Source: Leucobacter sp. UT-8R-CII-1-4 (GTDB taxonomy: Bacteria; Actinomycetota; Actinomycetes; Actinomycetales; Microbacteriaceae). From it: 64,000 nt of DNA. Shown piece after piece: positions 8,961-17,424 of this stretch. Position 1 is the first letter of the stretch. The number at the start of each line of letters is the position of its first letter. Made by a program: the position numbers and the translations under genes. The notes beneath the pieces were generated by a model. The model was not told where the DNA came from and made no database searches. It worked only from the letters and a program-made list of their open reading frames with translations. Where the stretch lies: assembly GCF_030010235.1 (NCBI RefSeq), contig NZ_JASCRS010000004.1, positions 62,001 to 126,000 on the forward strand, read 5' to 3'.

Positions 8961-10394
8961 ATGGAAGTCAAGGAATACTCAAGCTACGACGCGCTCGGCC
9001 TCGCTGAACTCATTCGCTCTGGACAGGTCAGCGCAAAGGAAGTACAAGCGACCGCTGCAAAAGCACTCGATGAGGTAGAACCCCAAGTATCGGCAATCGT
9101 GGGAGAGCGCTATCAAGCACCACTCGAACACGACGAAAACGGAGTATTCGCAGGCGTGCCTTTTGCGATCAAAGACCTTGTGCTGCACGCCGACAACGTG
9201 CCAACCACAAACGGCACCCGCATGCTCGGCGAAGGTGTTGTGCTTGGTGAAAGCTCACTCATGACCCGTTTCCGCAAAGCCGGGTTGGCAACGATGGCAA
9301 CTACCAGAACGCCCGAGTTTGGTTTTAACGCAACCAGCGAAGCAGTCGCCTATGGCGCGCCCACCAAGAACCCCTGGGATACCACCCGAAGCGCCGGTGG
9401 TTCAAGCGGTGGATCTGCCGCACTCGTCGCGTCGGGCGCCTTGCCAATCGCACACGCGAACGACGGTGGTGGCTCGATCCGAGTACCGGCAGCCGCCTGC
9501 GGGCTCGTGGGCCTGAAGCCAAGTCGCGGTCGAATCACCACTGGGCCAGGGTACGGCGACCCGCTCATGGGTCTCGGCGTTGAATTTGCGGTGTCACGAA
9601 CCGTGCGCGACACCGCTGCCCTGCTTGACGCAGTGCACGGCAGCGAACCGGGGGAGCGCTACCTGATGCCCGCACCAGCACAGAGTTGCAGTGATGCCGC
9701 AGCCCAGGGAGCCTCACCCAAAAAGATCGCGCTCGCTTGGGACATGCTGAGCCCCGGTCAGAAGGTCGACCCGCAAGTGCGTGCAGCCGTAGAGCGCACC
9801 GCAGAACTTCTCGAATCGATGGGGCACAGCGTCGAAATCGCCGCACCGGAGCTTGACCACGAAGACTGGCTCGACGCCACTTACAAACTGTGGGCTGCCT
9901 TCCTAGCCGACGGGGTGACCGCTGTGAGCTCAATGCTCGGCATCGAAGCAACGAGCGACGTGCTTGAGCATGTGACCCTCACCTGCGTGGAGTACGGATT
10001 GAGCCTCAGCGCCGTCGACATGATGCGTACCGAGGCCGCCGTGAACCGGGCAGCCCGAGCACTCGGAGAGTTCCACACCAAATACGATGTAACCCTCTCT
10101 GCCACAATGATGCAGCCAACCTTTCCGCTCGGACACTTCAACCAGAACGATCCCAACATTGACGCGGCCGGCTGGTTCGAAAAGCTGTTCTCAGGCGTTG
10201 GCACCGCACTCTTCAACGCAACCGGAACGCCAGCAATCTCAGTACCGATCGCGCAATCGGTAGAAGGTTGGCCGATTGGTATTCAGCTCGGCACCGCCTA
10301 CGGAGACGAGACGACACTGATCGCGCTCGCCGCAGATCTTGAGCGAGCTGAACCGTGGGCTGGTCGTAGGCCAGGAGTGTATGCGGGACACTGA
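8961..10394 (+). CDS. Amidase signature family enzyme
   Basis: A 477-residue amidase with the Ser-cisSer-Lys catalytic layout: the Lys in GVPFAIKDLV (about residue 73), the Gly/Ser-rich signature SAGGSSGGSAALVASG (about 147-162) and the nucleophilic Ser in DGGGSIRVPAA (about 170-180). It would hydrolyse amide bonds of small molecules in the cytoplasm; no signal peptide is present. It is not GatA by context, as no gatB or gatC is near. ATG 8961 has a strong AAAGGAG. It is divergent from the LuxR gene and ends at a bidirectional terminator. Substrates of this family range from acetamide to cyclic and aryl amides and cannot be told here. Confidence 0.87.
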   Translation: MEVKEYSSYDALGLAELIRSGQVSAKEVQATAAKALDEVEPQVSAIVGERYQAPLEHDENGVFAGVPFAIKDLVLHADNVPTTNGTRMLGEGVVLGESSLMTRFRKAGLATMATTRTPEFGFNATSEAVAYGAPTKNPWDTTRSAGGSSGGSAALVASGALPIAHANDGGGSIRVPAAACGLVGLKPSRGRITTGPGYGDPLMGLGVEFAVSRTVRDTAALLDAVHGSEPGERYLMPAPAQSCSDAAAQGASPKKIALAWDMLSPGQKVDPQVRAAVERTAELLESMGHSVEIAAPELDHEDWLDATYKLWAAFLADGVTAVSSMLGIEATSDVLEHVTLTCVEYGLSLSAVDMMRTEAAVNRAARALGEFHTKYDVTLSATMMQPTFPLGHFNQNDPNIDAAGWFEKLFSGVGTALFNATGTPAISVPIAQSVEGWPIGIQLGTAYGDETTLIALAADLERAEPWAGRRPGVYAGH

Positions 10395-10430
10395 TCCGCT
10401 GATCCAACGTTCATAACCTTCTAGGAACAT

Positions 10431-10468
10431 AAAAACGGGGGCCGCGCCGCAGCACCGCCCCCGTTTTG
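10431..10468. terminator. Bidirectional intrinsic terminator
   Basis: An 11-bp stem, AAAACGGGGGC (10432-10442) with GCCCCCGTTTT (10457-10467), lies between the convergent amidase and M23 peptidase genes. A runs on one side and T runs on the other let it act on both strands. Confidence 0.85.
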
Positions 10469-10478
10469 ATGTTCTTAA

Positions 10479-11723
10479 TTAGAACCAGACTCCACGGTCT
10501 GCCATGAAACCGCGTGGGTTCACTCGGTAACCCGAGGTTGGCCAGGTCTCAAAGTGCAGGTGCGGGCCGCTCGACCAGCCGGTGCTACCGACGTTGCCGA
10601 TGCGCTGGCCCTGGTTGACCCACTGGCCGCAGTTTACGGTGATGCCACCGTAAGGCTGGTGAGCGTAGCGGGTCATCGAACCGTCTGGGTGAGTGATGTC
10701 CACGGTATTGCCGTAGTTGCTGAACTCGTAGCATGCGGTCACCGTGCCAGCTGCAGCAGCGTAGATCGGGGTCCACATTGGCGCAGCCAGATCGATACCG
10801 CCGTGGCCACGACCGCCACCGAATTCTTCTGAGACCCAATATGAGTAGATGGGCAGACCCCAACCCTGACCACCTGGTCCTGGGCCCTGGCCACCACCGT
10901 TGTTATTGTTGTTCTCTTGTTCTTTGCGGCGATCTTCTGCTTCTTGTGCGAGACGCTCTTCGTAGCCAGCCACCGTCGTAGCGGTGGTGTCTTTGAGCGC
11001 AGCAAGCTGAGCATCTAGAGTGTCGCGCTGAGCCTCTTGCGTCTGCTGCTTCTCCATCGCCGCGGCGGCAAGCGTCGATGCGGTGTTCTTGCGAGCTTCG
11101 GCATCTTCTCGAAGGCGCTCACGCTCTTGCGAGACTACGTCTGCCTGATCGCCAAGCGACTGTGCGTCGTTCTTGGCGCGCGTGGCATCTTCGGCGATCT
11201 TCGAGTTGCGCTCGGTTGCCTTCGACATTGAGGCCAGTCGCTCAAGAAGCTCGTCTGAGGTCTCGGCATCGCTCTCAAGGAACATCTCAGTGCTACGGTC
11301 GATACCGCCCGAGCGGTACATGAGGCCGACAAGAGCAGCGGCTTCTTGGCTTGCCGAGTCCGCCTCTTCGGTGCTCTCAGCAAGTTTTACATTGAGCTCA
11401 TCGAGGCGGGTGTTTGCCTTGAGGAGTTCTTCCTCAGCAATGGCCGAAGCCGAGATAGCTGCCTCAAGCTCTTTTTTGGTGTTTTCTACTTCTTGGTTCA
11501 CCTGAACCAGCAGGGCTTCGATCTCTTTGATCTTGCCAGCGGTTGCCGCCTGGTTGTCTTTGGCGTTCTGCACGTCTTGCCAAGTTGGCAGGCTCGCGTC
11601 AACAGCCGCGGCCTCGGTCGCAGTGGTGAGCGGCATGCTGACCAGGGCGACGAGGGCTGTTGCTGCGAGAACAGTGCTCCAGTTTTTGGCGCGTTTCGCG
11701 GGCGACGAGGATCGAGTTGTCAC
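10479..11723 (-). CDS. Secreted M23 peptidoglycan endopeptidase with coiled-coil domain
   Basis: A 414-residue protein starting at GTG 11723, with AAGGGAA upstream. A signal peptide occupies about residues 1-40 (cleavage near TEAAA). Residues 45-250 are a long coiled coil rich in Glu, Lys and Ala, similar to EnvC/NlpD-type activators and PcsB-like hydrolases. A Gly/Asn/Gln linker follows. The C-terminal M23 domain has HGGIDLAAP (HxxxD zinc ligands, about 320) and HLHFETW (HxH, about 395). It should cut peptide cross-links in the cell wall; the coiled coil suggests control by FtsEX or similar. It is divergent from the DUF1648-like gene across a 327-bp region. Confidence 0.88.
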   Translation of the reverse strand: MTTRSSSPAKRAKNWSTVLAATALVALVSMPLTTATEAAAVDASLPTWQDVQNAKDNQAATAGKIKEIEALLVQVNQEVENTKKELEAAISASAIAEEELLKANTRLDELNVKLAESTEEADSASQEAAALVGLMYRSGGIDRSTEMFLESDAETSDELLERLASMSKATERNSKIAEDATRAKNDAQSLGDQADVVSQERERLREDAEARKNTASTLAAAAMEKQQTQEAQRDTLDAQLAALKDTTATTVAGYEERLAQEAEDRRKEQENNNNNGGGQGPGPGGQGWGLPIYSYWVSEEFGGGRGHGGIDLAAPMWTPIYAAAAGTVTACYEFSNYGNTVDITHPDGSMTRYAHQPYGGITVNCGQWVNQGQRIGNVGSTGWSSGPHLHFETWPTSGYRVNPRGFMADRGVWF

Positions 11724-12050
11724 GAGTTCCCTTTCCTTTGCAGCTGGCGACTTTCGCCGAATCGTGCCAGAAAAACGGGCACTCTACATAACAACCCTAA
11801 ACCCGTGCTCTCTCAGAGCGAAAAGATTCGGAGGTTTTTCTGAGATTGGCGGCACAGGTTTCCGCGTCGCCAATCCTCATGTGGTGTTACTTAGCCGAGT
11901 TCTCGCAAATGTTGCAGCTAAGAATCAGCGCCCCAGTGGCGAACTGGCGCAATCGCGACTGGCCGCGATTCGAAGGAGTAACTTGCCATCACGCACTCGC
12001 TCGATAGTCTCGAAGGGTAACTAGGTGCGGCGGAGAGTAAGTACGGAACG
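11724..12050. other. Intergenic region between divergent genes
   Basis: This 327-base divergent region should hold the promoters of the M23 peptidase and the DUF1648-like gene. I see an inverted repeat with arms GATTGGCG (11844-11851) and CGCCAATC (11868-11875) and a run ACGGGCAC...GTGCTCTC near 11775-11815. I looked for a cyclic di-AMP riboswitch, which often precedes actinobacterial wall hydrolases, and did not see its conserved core. No further gene is supported. Confidence 0.5.
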
Positions 12051-12566
12051 ATGGCGAAACAGAGTGCTTCAACGTTGAACGTTCCCGAAAAGCTGCGGGT
12101 GCTGCTTGCTTGTTTCGTGATACCCAGCGCCCTCGTGCTCTGGGTCTGGGTTGTGCTCACTTCCTGGACGGACCTTCCAGAAGAGTTCCCGACCCATTGG
12201 GGCCCGGAAGGGGCAGACGCATTCGGTACAGCAATTTCATTCATCAACGGGCAAAGCCTCGCCGCTGCCGTAGCAGCCGGGATCACGGCAGTAGTCGGAA
12301 TCTTCAACCTGAACACCGGCGTCTGGACGTCGCTCGCGCGTGGCCTCGTCTCGATAGGCGGCGGGATCACCGCAGCAATCTCGATCGGACTCTACCTGCA
12401 TATGCTGCGTTCGCGGGGCCTATCCACTCTTGCTGCAGCAGAGCTCGGCGCATCAGCCGGGTTGCTCGGGGCTGCCTGCGGTTTCTTGGTACTTGTGGTA
12501 GTCACTTTTTTGTTACTGCCAAAAGGGCGCTACCCAGAAGCTGCTGAAGAAGCAATGCCCCAGTGA
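12051..12566 (+). CDS. DUF1648-like membrane protein
   Basis: A 171-residue protein with four hydrophobic segments (about 20-40, 65-85, 90-115, 130-160). The first extracytoplasmic loop contains LPEEFPTHWGPEG, the hallmark of DUF1648 domains (LP-x-P-THW-G). ATG 12051 follows a purine-rich GGAACG. Proteins of this kind are of unknown function; some sit next to SdpC-type immunity or GntR regulators, neither of which is here. It may be co-transcribed with the next gene, 62 bases downstream. Confidence 0.7.
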   Translation: MAKQSASTLNVPEKLRVLLACFVIPSALVLWVWVVLTSWTDLPEEFPTHWGPEGADAFGTAISFINGQSLAAAVAAGITAVVGIFNLNTGVWTSLARGLVSIGGGITAAISIGLYLHMLRSRGLSTLAAAELGASAGLLGAACGFLVLVVVTFLLLPKGRYPEAAEEAMPQ

Positions 12567-12628
12567 CCAGCAGTTAACAGTCGAACGCTGCACGTCAAAC
12601 AAGAATGACTCAGAACTGAGGAGGAACC

Positions 12629-13717
12629 GTGACTAATCCAGAAAACCCCCAAGACATACCGCAGCCATCTCTCGGCACGACGAGCCACTTTAGGCCGATG
12701 GAATTTGGCGAAATCTTTTCACGATCGTTCACGCTCATTCGACAGAATCCGAAGCCACTGCTCATTGGTGCTGCGCTGATCCCGTTCGGAATCAATCTGC
12801 TGTTGCTGATCATCGCAACCTACCCTCAAATGAAGATGGAAGCAGCCAGCCAAGCCGGTGATCTTTCGTCGGCGCTTCCCTACGCGGTACTCGGGTTTTT
12901 CACCTCACTCGTGCAGAGCGCCGGCTCGCTCATCGTCGTCGCATTGACCCAGGGATATGTGCTCTCGAACCTGCGCGAGAGTGTGCTCGGAAATCGAGCT
13001 CTTGCAGGAACCCTGCTGCAATCTCTTCAGCAGGTGCGCGGGCGCCTCATCGGTTATGCATTTATTCTGCTCGGGATTTCAATGGGCGTAGGGATGGTCG
13101 TTGGCGGGTTTGCTGCCATGGTCATCGCTTTGGGCAGTGTGTTCGCTGTATCCGCCGGATCGAGCAGCGGGGCCATCGTGATGATGGCGGTGATCTTTGC
13201 TGTACTGTTTGCACTGCTTGTGCCAGTGATTTGGGCGACAACAAAGATCAGCCTCGCGCCGGCGCTATTGGTGCTTGACCGAGTCTCAATCGGGCAGGCC
13301 TTTCGAGGCTCCTGGCAGCTCACCCGAGGGCGATTCTGGAAAGTCTTCGGCACTATGGCAGTGATCGGTCTGCTCGCGCTCGCCGCAATGCTCATCATTA
13401 CCCTTGTGGTTGCCGTGCCGGTAATGCTGAGCGTCGCTCCGGGAAGTATTGCAGCAGCCAACTCGGAAATGCCAATTGCGCTCGTTTCATTGCTGAGCGT
13501 GCCGGTGCTGCTCGTCTCTTCGTTCGCGGCGATCGTGCAGAGCAACGCGGTCGGGCTGCTCGCGATGGATGCTCGAATGCGTGATGACTGGCTCGCGGCC
13601 TCACTGAACGGATACACAAATGCGCGTGCAGCTGGTGTGCCAGTCACCTCGCTCTACGATCCGTTCCTGTCGCCGCCAGAAGCGTTCGCTCCGTATTCAC
13701 CGCCAGCTGCACAGTAG
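12629..13717 (+). CDS. Polytopic membrane protein, actinobacterial DUF7847/GDPD membrane-domain type
   Basis: A 362-residue integral membrane protein. GTG 12629 has an excellent GAGGAGG ribosome site. The N-terminal RPMEFGEIFSRSFTLIRQNPKPLL (read here across residues 23-46) leads into about six membrane segments. The second half includes ATTKISLAPALLVLDRVSIGQAFRGSWQLTRGRFWKVFG-type sequence, typical of conserved actinobacterial proteins called glycerophosphoryl diester phosphodiesterase membrane domain proteins, though no catalytic phosphodiesterase is present. Such genes often precede DUF4129 or cell-envelope genes. The C-terminal tail is Pro-rich and probably cytoplasmic. Function unknown. 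Confidence 0.75.
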   Translation: MTNPENPQDIPQPSLGTTSHFRPMEFGEIFSRSFTLIRQNPKPLLIGAALIPFGINLLLLIIATYPQMKMEAASQAGDLSSALPYAVLGFFTSLVQSAGSLIVVALTQGYVLSNLRESVLGNRALAGTLLQSLQQVRGRLIGYAFILLGISMGVGMVVGGFAAMVIALGSVFAVSAGSSSGAIVMMAVIFAVLFALLVPVIWATTKISLAPALLVLDRVSIGQAFRGSWQLTRGRFWKVFGTMAVIGLLALAAMLIITLVVAVPVMLSVAPGSIAAANSEMPIALVSLLSVPVLLVSSFAAIVQSNAVGLLAMDARMRDDWLAASLNGYTNARAAGVPVTSLYDPFLSPPEAFAPYSPPAAQ

Positions 13718-13814
13718 TTATCTGCCCCGTAGCTTTTGCCCAGTAGATGTGAATATTCAGTAAAGAATGGGGCTGATCCGCTTCGATTGAAGCACCGCTG
13801 CTACCGTTATCAGT

Positions 13815-13982
13815 ATGAGTGAGGCACAGGGGCGTCGGTTGAACTGGTGGGCTGCGCTCATCGCATTCATGATGCTGTTCCCGATTGCTTGGCTATCATT
13901 CGACAATCTGACCTCTGCAATCATCATGGCTGGAACAGCAGGCGTGGCAGGGTTGCTGCTGTTTCCGCGTAAAACACGGTGA
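13815..13982 (+). CDS. 55-residue small membrane protein
   Basis: ATG 13815 to TGA 13980-13982 encodes MSEAQGRRLNWWAALIAF at its start and ends LLLFPRKTR. Two hydrophobic helices (about 11-28 and 34-50) are joined by a short turn, with positive residues at both ends, so both ends should lie inside the cell. It has no strong ribosome site. It is too short for most gene callers but has sensible codon use and membrane topology. The opposite-strand frame over the same bases is less protein-like. Function unknown. Confidence 0.5.
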   Translation: MSEAQGRRLNWWAALIAFMMLFPIAWLSFDNLTSAIIMAGTAGVAGLLLFPRKTR

Positions 13983-14015
13983 TCTAGGCGAAGCCTCCGC
14001 GTTGTTTCGACTGGT

Positions 14016-14294
14016 TTACTGACTCGTACACGTTGGCGCCGGAAGCCGCGCCACAATAATTGAGCCCACGAAAAGGCCGGCCGAAAGCGGCAGCCCGAAC
14101 TGGGTGGTCACCCACCCGATGACGCGTAGGAACTGCCAGGACTCCTGTGCCTGGGCGCCAAATAGGAGTGTAGTGTTCGGCAGAAACAAAGAGCTGGCCA
14201 CAGCAAGTGCGAGAATAATGACTGCCCAGACTCGCATTTTTCTGGCGAGTTGCCCGTAGTTCTGCGTTTCTTTGTGCCTGGTTGGCTCGGTCAC
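14016..14294 (-). CDS. Small two-helix membrane protein
   Basis: A 92-residue protein starting at GTG 14294 with an optimal TAGGAGG ribosome site. Two hydrophobic segments (about 20-45 and 58-85) are separated by a polar loop, and the N-terminus is basic and cytoplasmic (MTEPTRHKETQNYG). I do not recognise a family. It converges on the 55-residue gene upstream with 33 bases between stops. Confidence 0.6.
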   Translation of the reverse strand: MTEPTRHKETQNYGQLARKMRVWAVIILALAVASSLFLPNTTLLFGAQAQESWQFLRVIGWVTTQFGLPLSAGLFVGSIIVARLPAPTCTSQ

Positions 14295-14632
14295 TGTTTC
14301 CTCCTAGGCGATCGCGCAGCGGAACCAGTACTCGTTTCCGCTTCACTGCTGTCGAGCGGTTAGTGTCTCCTCCAACGTTTCACGGCTTGTCCGGAATGTC
14401 CACCCCTCCAGGCGCGACGTGGCATAGTTGCGGCCTCGCTTAGGCGGGGGATCTTCTGACGTGAAACTTGACCTAGCTTGGCAAAATCAGGCCACTATTC
14501 TGACGCTTGCTCGGAAGTTATAGTGTCGGGAGAAGAGCGAACTAGTTTTTCTTCGAGGTTGATGTCGATTTCTTCGATGCCCACTCGTCAACAGAGTGGT
14601 GGCGCGCCTGTGCTGCCGGTGAGGAGAACAAA
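14295..14632. other. Intergenic region between divergent genes
   Basis: A 338-base divergent region before the YciI gene. It holds an inverted repeat AGCGGAA (14315-14321) with TTCCGCT (14336-14342) near the small membrane gene. Towards the YciI gene there is a TTGACC at about 14468 and AT-rich hexamers (TATTCT, TATAGT) whose spacing to it does not fit a housekeeping promoter. No gene is supported here. Confidence 0.4.
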
Positions 14633-14983
14633 ATGAAGTACATGCTGCTGCTAACGGGCGATGGCGACGTTCCCGCTTTTGACGGTCTGAGCGAAGCGGA
14701 GCAGGCCGCACTTATGGAGCGGTTCGAGCAGTTTCAGACCGAGTGCGCTTCGCGTGGCGTAGAGATTCTGGCGGGGGAGGCTCTCACACCCGGTGAGACA
14801 GCGACTACTATTCGCAGATCAGGCGGACAGCGAGTGGTTTCCGAAGGGCCATACGCTGCCGCTTATGAGGGACTAGGCGGTTTCTACCTTTTGGAAACAC
14901 CGAGTCTCGACCTGCTGCTGGAACTGTCTGACTTTTTGCCACCGTATGACATGGAGCTGCGGCCCGTAGACCAAATGGTGTGA
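14633..14983 (+). CDS. YciI/YCII-related domain protein
   Basis: A 116-residue protein starting at ATG 14633 after GAGGAGA. It begins MKYMLLLTGDGD and has the small alpha/beta YCII fold with FEQFQTECASRGVEILAGEAL, then TATTIRRSGGQRVVSEGPYA and LGGFYLLETPSLD, all typical of the DGPF/YCII proteins encoded just before ECF sigma factors in actinobacteria. Its stop overlaps the sigma-factor start (GTGTGA), so translation is coupled. The family is thought to be a small-molecule binding or enzyme partner; its true role with the sigma factor is unknown. Confidence 0.85.
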   Translation: MKYMLLLTGDGDVPAFDGLSEAEQAALMERFEQFQTECASRGVEILAGEALTPGETATTIRRSGGQRVVSEGPYAAAYEGLGGFYLLETPSLDLLLELSDFLPPYDMELRPVDQMV

Positions 14984-16212
14984 GCGTGGAAGATGCAGAG
15001 CGTGCGGTAGCGGCCCTGGTGCGTGAGCACTGGGCGTCGCTGCTGCGCTCTCTCATCGCGTATTCAGGTCGAGTGGACCTTGCAGAAGACGCACTCGCCA
15101 CCGCCTGCGAACGCGCTTTGGAAGCGTGGGGCACGGAGCTGCCGGCGCACCCGGTCGCCTGGATCCGTCGTGTTGCTCAGCGCTTGCTGATAGACGAATT
15201 GCGGCACGAACAGGCGCTCGCACGTCGGCGACATCTAGTTGCGCGAGAAGACTCAGCTGAGCCGGTTGAAGCTGCGCCCGGCGCTATCGATGATCGAATT
15301 GAAATGCTCTGGCTGGCCTGTCACCCTGCACTCAGCAGCGAATCACGACCGCTGCTGGCGCTGCGCTTCGTCTTGGGCGTGCCAACCGAGCGAATAGCGC
15401 GCATGTTTTTGGTAAGCACTGCAACGATGGCAGCGCGCATCACGCGCGCGAAAAAACGCGCTGCTGCGGCTGGCTTCGCATCAACATCTTCGCGGGATTC
15501 TCCAGAACGGTCAGATGATGTCGCTCGCGCGCTTTCGGTGGCTTACGCTGCCGCCTACTTTGCTGACGACACATCGACCGACGACCTTGTCGCTCTGGTG
15601 CAACAGGCAGCCTTGAACCGCCCGCACCCGGCCCTCGACGCTCTCGATGTGCTCATTTCACTCGGTCACGCTCGTAGACACGCGCGCGTTGATGCAGATG
15701 GACGTCTGCTGACCCTGGCAGAGCAGGACCGATCCCAATGGAATGCGAGTGAATTGACGGCTGCATTGCGGCGATACACCTTGCTTGTTCCGGGCGAAGG
15801 CTACGCAGAAGAGCTTCGGGCATACGCAACGATCGAGGCGGCGCACGCGGTAGCCCCAGACATAGAACGCACCAACTGGGCGCTTATTGATGCGGCACAC
15901 GATCGTTTGGCCCAGCTCGGCGACTCACCGCTGGACCGCCTGGAACGTGCCGCCGGGCGTGCAATTTCGGGGCGCCCGATAGCCCGAGCAGACGTCGACA
16001 GACTGCGTCACGAGTTGCCAGGACACCACAGAGTATTGGTGGTCGGGGCCCATCTGCTGCGGCAAGAGGGCGACAATCTGGGAGCAGACGAGCTTCTTCG
16101 ACAGGCCATCGAACTCTGCGAGTACCAGCACGAGCGAGAAGCTCTGCGCCACCTGCTCAGCAGTGACGCTACTGAAGTAGCGCTGGATCGCGCGACGCCA
16201 CAATGTCGATAG
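14980..16212 (+). CDS. ECF-type RNA polymerase sigma factor with C-terminal DUF6596-like extension
   Basis: A 410-residue protein, much longer than a minimal ECF factor. Residues 1-75 match sigma region 2 (HWASLLRSLIAYSGRVDLAEDALATAC; PVAWIRRVAQRLLIDELR). Residues about 105-155 are region 4 (LRFVLGVPTERIARMFLVSTATMAARITRAKKR). The remaining 250 residues are helical, TPR-like (QQAALNRPHPALDALDVLISLGHARRHARVDADG) and match the large C-terminal domain usual in YciI-linked sigma factors. Start GTG 14980 overlaps the YciI stop by four bases. There is no adjacent anti-sigma factor; the C-terminal domain is presumed to do the controlling. Confidence 0.87.
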   Translation: MSVEDAERAVAALVREHWASLLRSLIAYSGRVDLAEDALATACERALEAWGTELPAHPVAWIRRVAQRLLIDELRHEQALARRRHLVAREDSAEPVEAAPGAIDDRIEMLWLACHPALSSESRPLLALRFVLGVPTERIARMFLVSTATMAARITRAKKRAAAAGFASTSSRDSPERSDDVARALSVAYAAAYFADDTSTDDLVALVQQAALNRPHPALDALDVLISLGHARRHARVDADGRLLTLAEQDRSQWNASELTAALRRYTLLVPGEGYAEELRAYATIEAAHAVAPDIERTNWALIDAAHDRLAQLGDSPLDRLERAAGRAISGRPIARADVDRLRHELPGHHRVLVVGAHLLRQEGDNLGADELLRQAIELCEYQHEREALRHLLSSDATEVALDRATPQCR

Positions 16213-16221
16213 CCTGGTGAC

Positions 16222-16491
16222 ATGCATGGCATGATCCGACTCGTCGAAACCCAAGAAGCTACCGTGAAGGGTGGCGGACTGCCTGAGATTCAAGAACTTC
16301 TCGAAGCAGAACGGCCGGAAGGATTCGACCTGGCCGTGGCGCCAGTCGCGATGAAGAGCGGCAGTACCGAACTCACTGCGACCGGCACATTTGCGCGTCG
16401 CGACCAGACCCGCATGATCGAAGCTGAGACCATGGATGGGCTTCGCACCCTGGTGCCAGACGGATGGCAGCTGCTTTACGTGGTGAAGTGA
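16222..16491 (+). CDS. Hypothetical protein, 89 residues
   Basis: A small soluble protein starting at ATG 16222 (or ATG 16231). It is acidic and looks alpha/beta: EIQELLEAERPEGFDLAVAPVAMKSG, then TATGTFARRDQTRMIEAETMDGL, and it ends DGWQLLYVVK. It lies ten bases after the sigma-factor stop and may be its target or partner gene. I do not recognise a family. Confidence 0.6.
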   Translation: MHGMIRLVETQEATVKGGGLPEIQELLEAERPEGFDLAVAPVAMKSGSTELTATGTFARRDQTRMIEAETMDGLRTLVPDGWQLLYVVK

Positions 16492-16509
16492 AAACGGAAG
16501 ACTGGAACC

Positions 16510-17004
16510 ATGGATAATCAGCAGCCGGGTCAGCCGGGTCAGCCGGGTCAGCCGGGTCAGCCGGGTCAGCCGGGTCAGCCGGGTCAGCCGGGTCAGCCGG
16601 GTCAGCCTGCGTCGGGTAGGAAAGGCTTCTGGGCTTTTGTTCTGCTAACTGTGGTGGCTCTCGTTGTGGTCATGCTTGCGTGGTTCCGCACCCCCGTTAT
16701 TCAAGTGCCATCTTTCGATGACTCGGACAAGCTCGTGACGATGCAATGTGCAAATGCTGGCCCGTCTCGTTGGAATGCACCTATCAGCCAACCGGGCCAA
16801 GAAATCTCATCGGATCCCAAGATGGTCTCGTTCAGTCTGAGCGTTATGAAAAATGATCTAGAGTCGCTGCGAAAAGGTTTTGCTTGCGAACAGGCTCGCA
16901 GCACACACACGAATACGTTGATCGTGACCACCTTTGCTGCAGGCACGGCGATCCTACTTGGCTATGCGGCGCTCAACCGGAGTCGGTCGAAACAGAATAT
17001 GTAG
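16510..17004 (+). CDS. Membrane protein with N-terminal Gln-Pro-Gly repeats
   Basis: A 164-residue protein starting at ATG 16510. Residues 5-31 are nine repeats of Gln-Pro-Gly (phase shifted), encoded by nine identical 9-bp units. A basic RKGF leads into a membrane helix at about 38-58, an extracytoplasmic domain of about 75 residues with two cysteines (TMQCANAG and FACEQARS), and a second helix at about 137-158. The repeats should therefore be cytoplasmic and flexible. Pro/Gly/Gln tails of this kind occur in many actinobacterial membrane proteins and may mediate condensates or binding. Function unknown. Confidence 0.65.
   Translation: MDNQQPGQPGQPGQPGQPGQPGQPGQPGQPGQPASGRKGFWAFVLLTVVALVVVMLAWFRTPVIQVPSFDDSDKLVTMQCANAGPSRWNAPISQPGQEISSDPKMVSFSLSVMKNDLESLRKGFACEQARSTHTNTLIVTTFAAGTAILLGYAALNRSRSKQNM
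16525..16605 (+). repeat. In-frame 9-bp minisatellite, nine perfect copies
   Basis: CCGGGTCAG is repeated nine times without a single base change, coding Pro-Gly-Gln. Because even third codon positions are identical, the array is young or kept homogeneous by slippage. Copy-number change would alter tail length without a frameshift. Confidence 0.95.
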
Positions 17005-17074
17005 TGTTGGCAGGCGGGTAGATCCTTCGCTATGTTTCCGCCAGGTGTTCTTGTTTGTTGGATATCGTTGGGGC

Positions 17075-17356
17075 ATGAGTGAGAAGCCCCACGAGGAGTA
17101 CCCGCCACCAATTTGGGCACCCAAAGACAACCCAGAAGCGCCGTGGAGTGGCCTGGCAATCGCTGGGTTCGTGCTCAGCATTGCGGGGTTCATTGTGCCC
17201 TTCGCATCACTGACGGCAATCGTGCTTTCAGCAGTCGCACTATCAGCCACCGCAGGCGGCAAAAAACGCGGCCGCGCCCTCGCCGGCGTTGGCCTTGGGC
17301 TTGGAATCCTCAGCGCAGGAATCGGCGCAGTCTTCGGCGCAATGAACGCCATGTAA
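17075..17356 (+). CDS. DUF4190-type membrane protein
   Basis: A 93-residue protein from ATG 17075 (the open frame extends upstream but without a better start). A Pro-rich cytoplasmic head (MSEKPHEEYPPPIWAPKDN) is followed by two membrane helices, LAIAGFVLSIAGFIVPFAS and LAGVGLGLGILSAGIGAVFG, flanking a KKRGR loop. This is the DUF4190 hairpin common in actinobacteria, function unknown. It ends just before a strong hairpin at 17377. Confidence 0.7.
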   Translation: MSEKPHEEYPPPIWAPKDNPEAPWSGLAIAGFVLSIAGFIVPFASLTAIVLSAVALSATAGGKKRGRALAGVGLGLGILSAGIGAVFGAMNAM

Positions 17357-17376
17357 CCGCCAACTAGGCACACGAC

Positions 17377-17420
17377 AAACCCCTGAAGATCCGCATGATT
17401 TCGCGGACCTTCAGGGGTTT
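17377..17420. terminator. Bidirectional terminator between DUF4190 gene and tRNA-Pro
   Basis: AAACCCCTGAAG (17377-17388) pairs with CTTCAGGGGTTT (17409-17420), extended by CCGC/GCGG inside. It ends the + strand DUF4190 gene and, reading the other way, the tRNA transcript. Confidence 0.8.
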
Positions 17421-17424
17421 CTTG

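Noticed and set aside
11724..11960. Cyclic di-AMP (ydaO) riboswitch before the M23 peptidase
   Set aside because: The conserved core segments expected for this class were not found on the minus strand; only a simple inverted repeat is seen.
16525..16605. Possible CRISPR array
   Set aside because: The 9-bp units are contiguous without spacers and lie in frame inside a protein gene.
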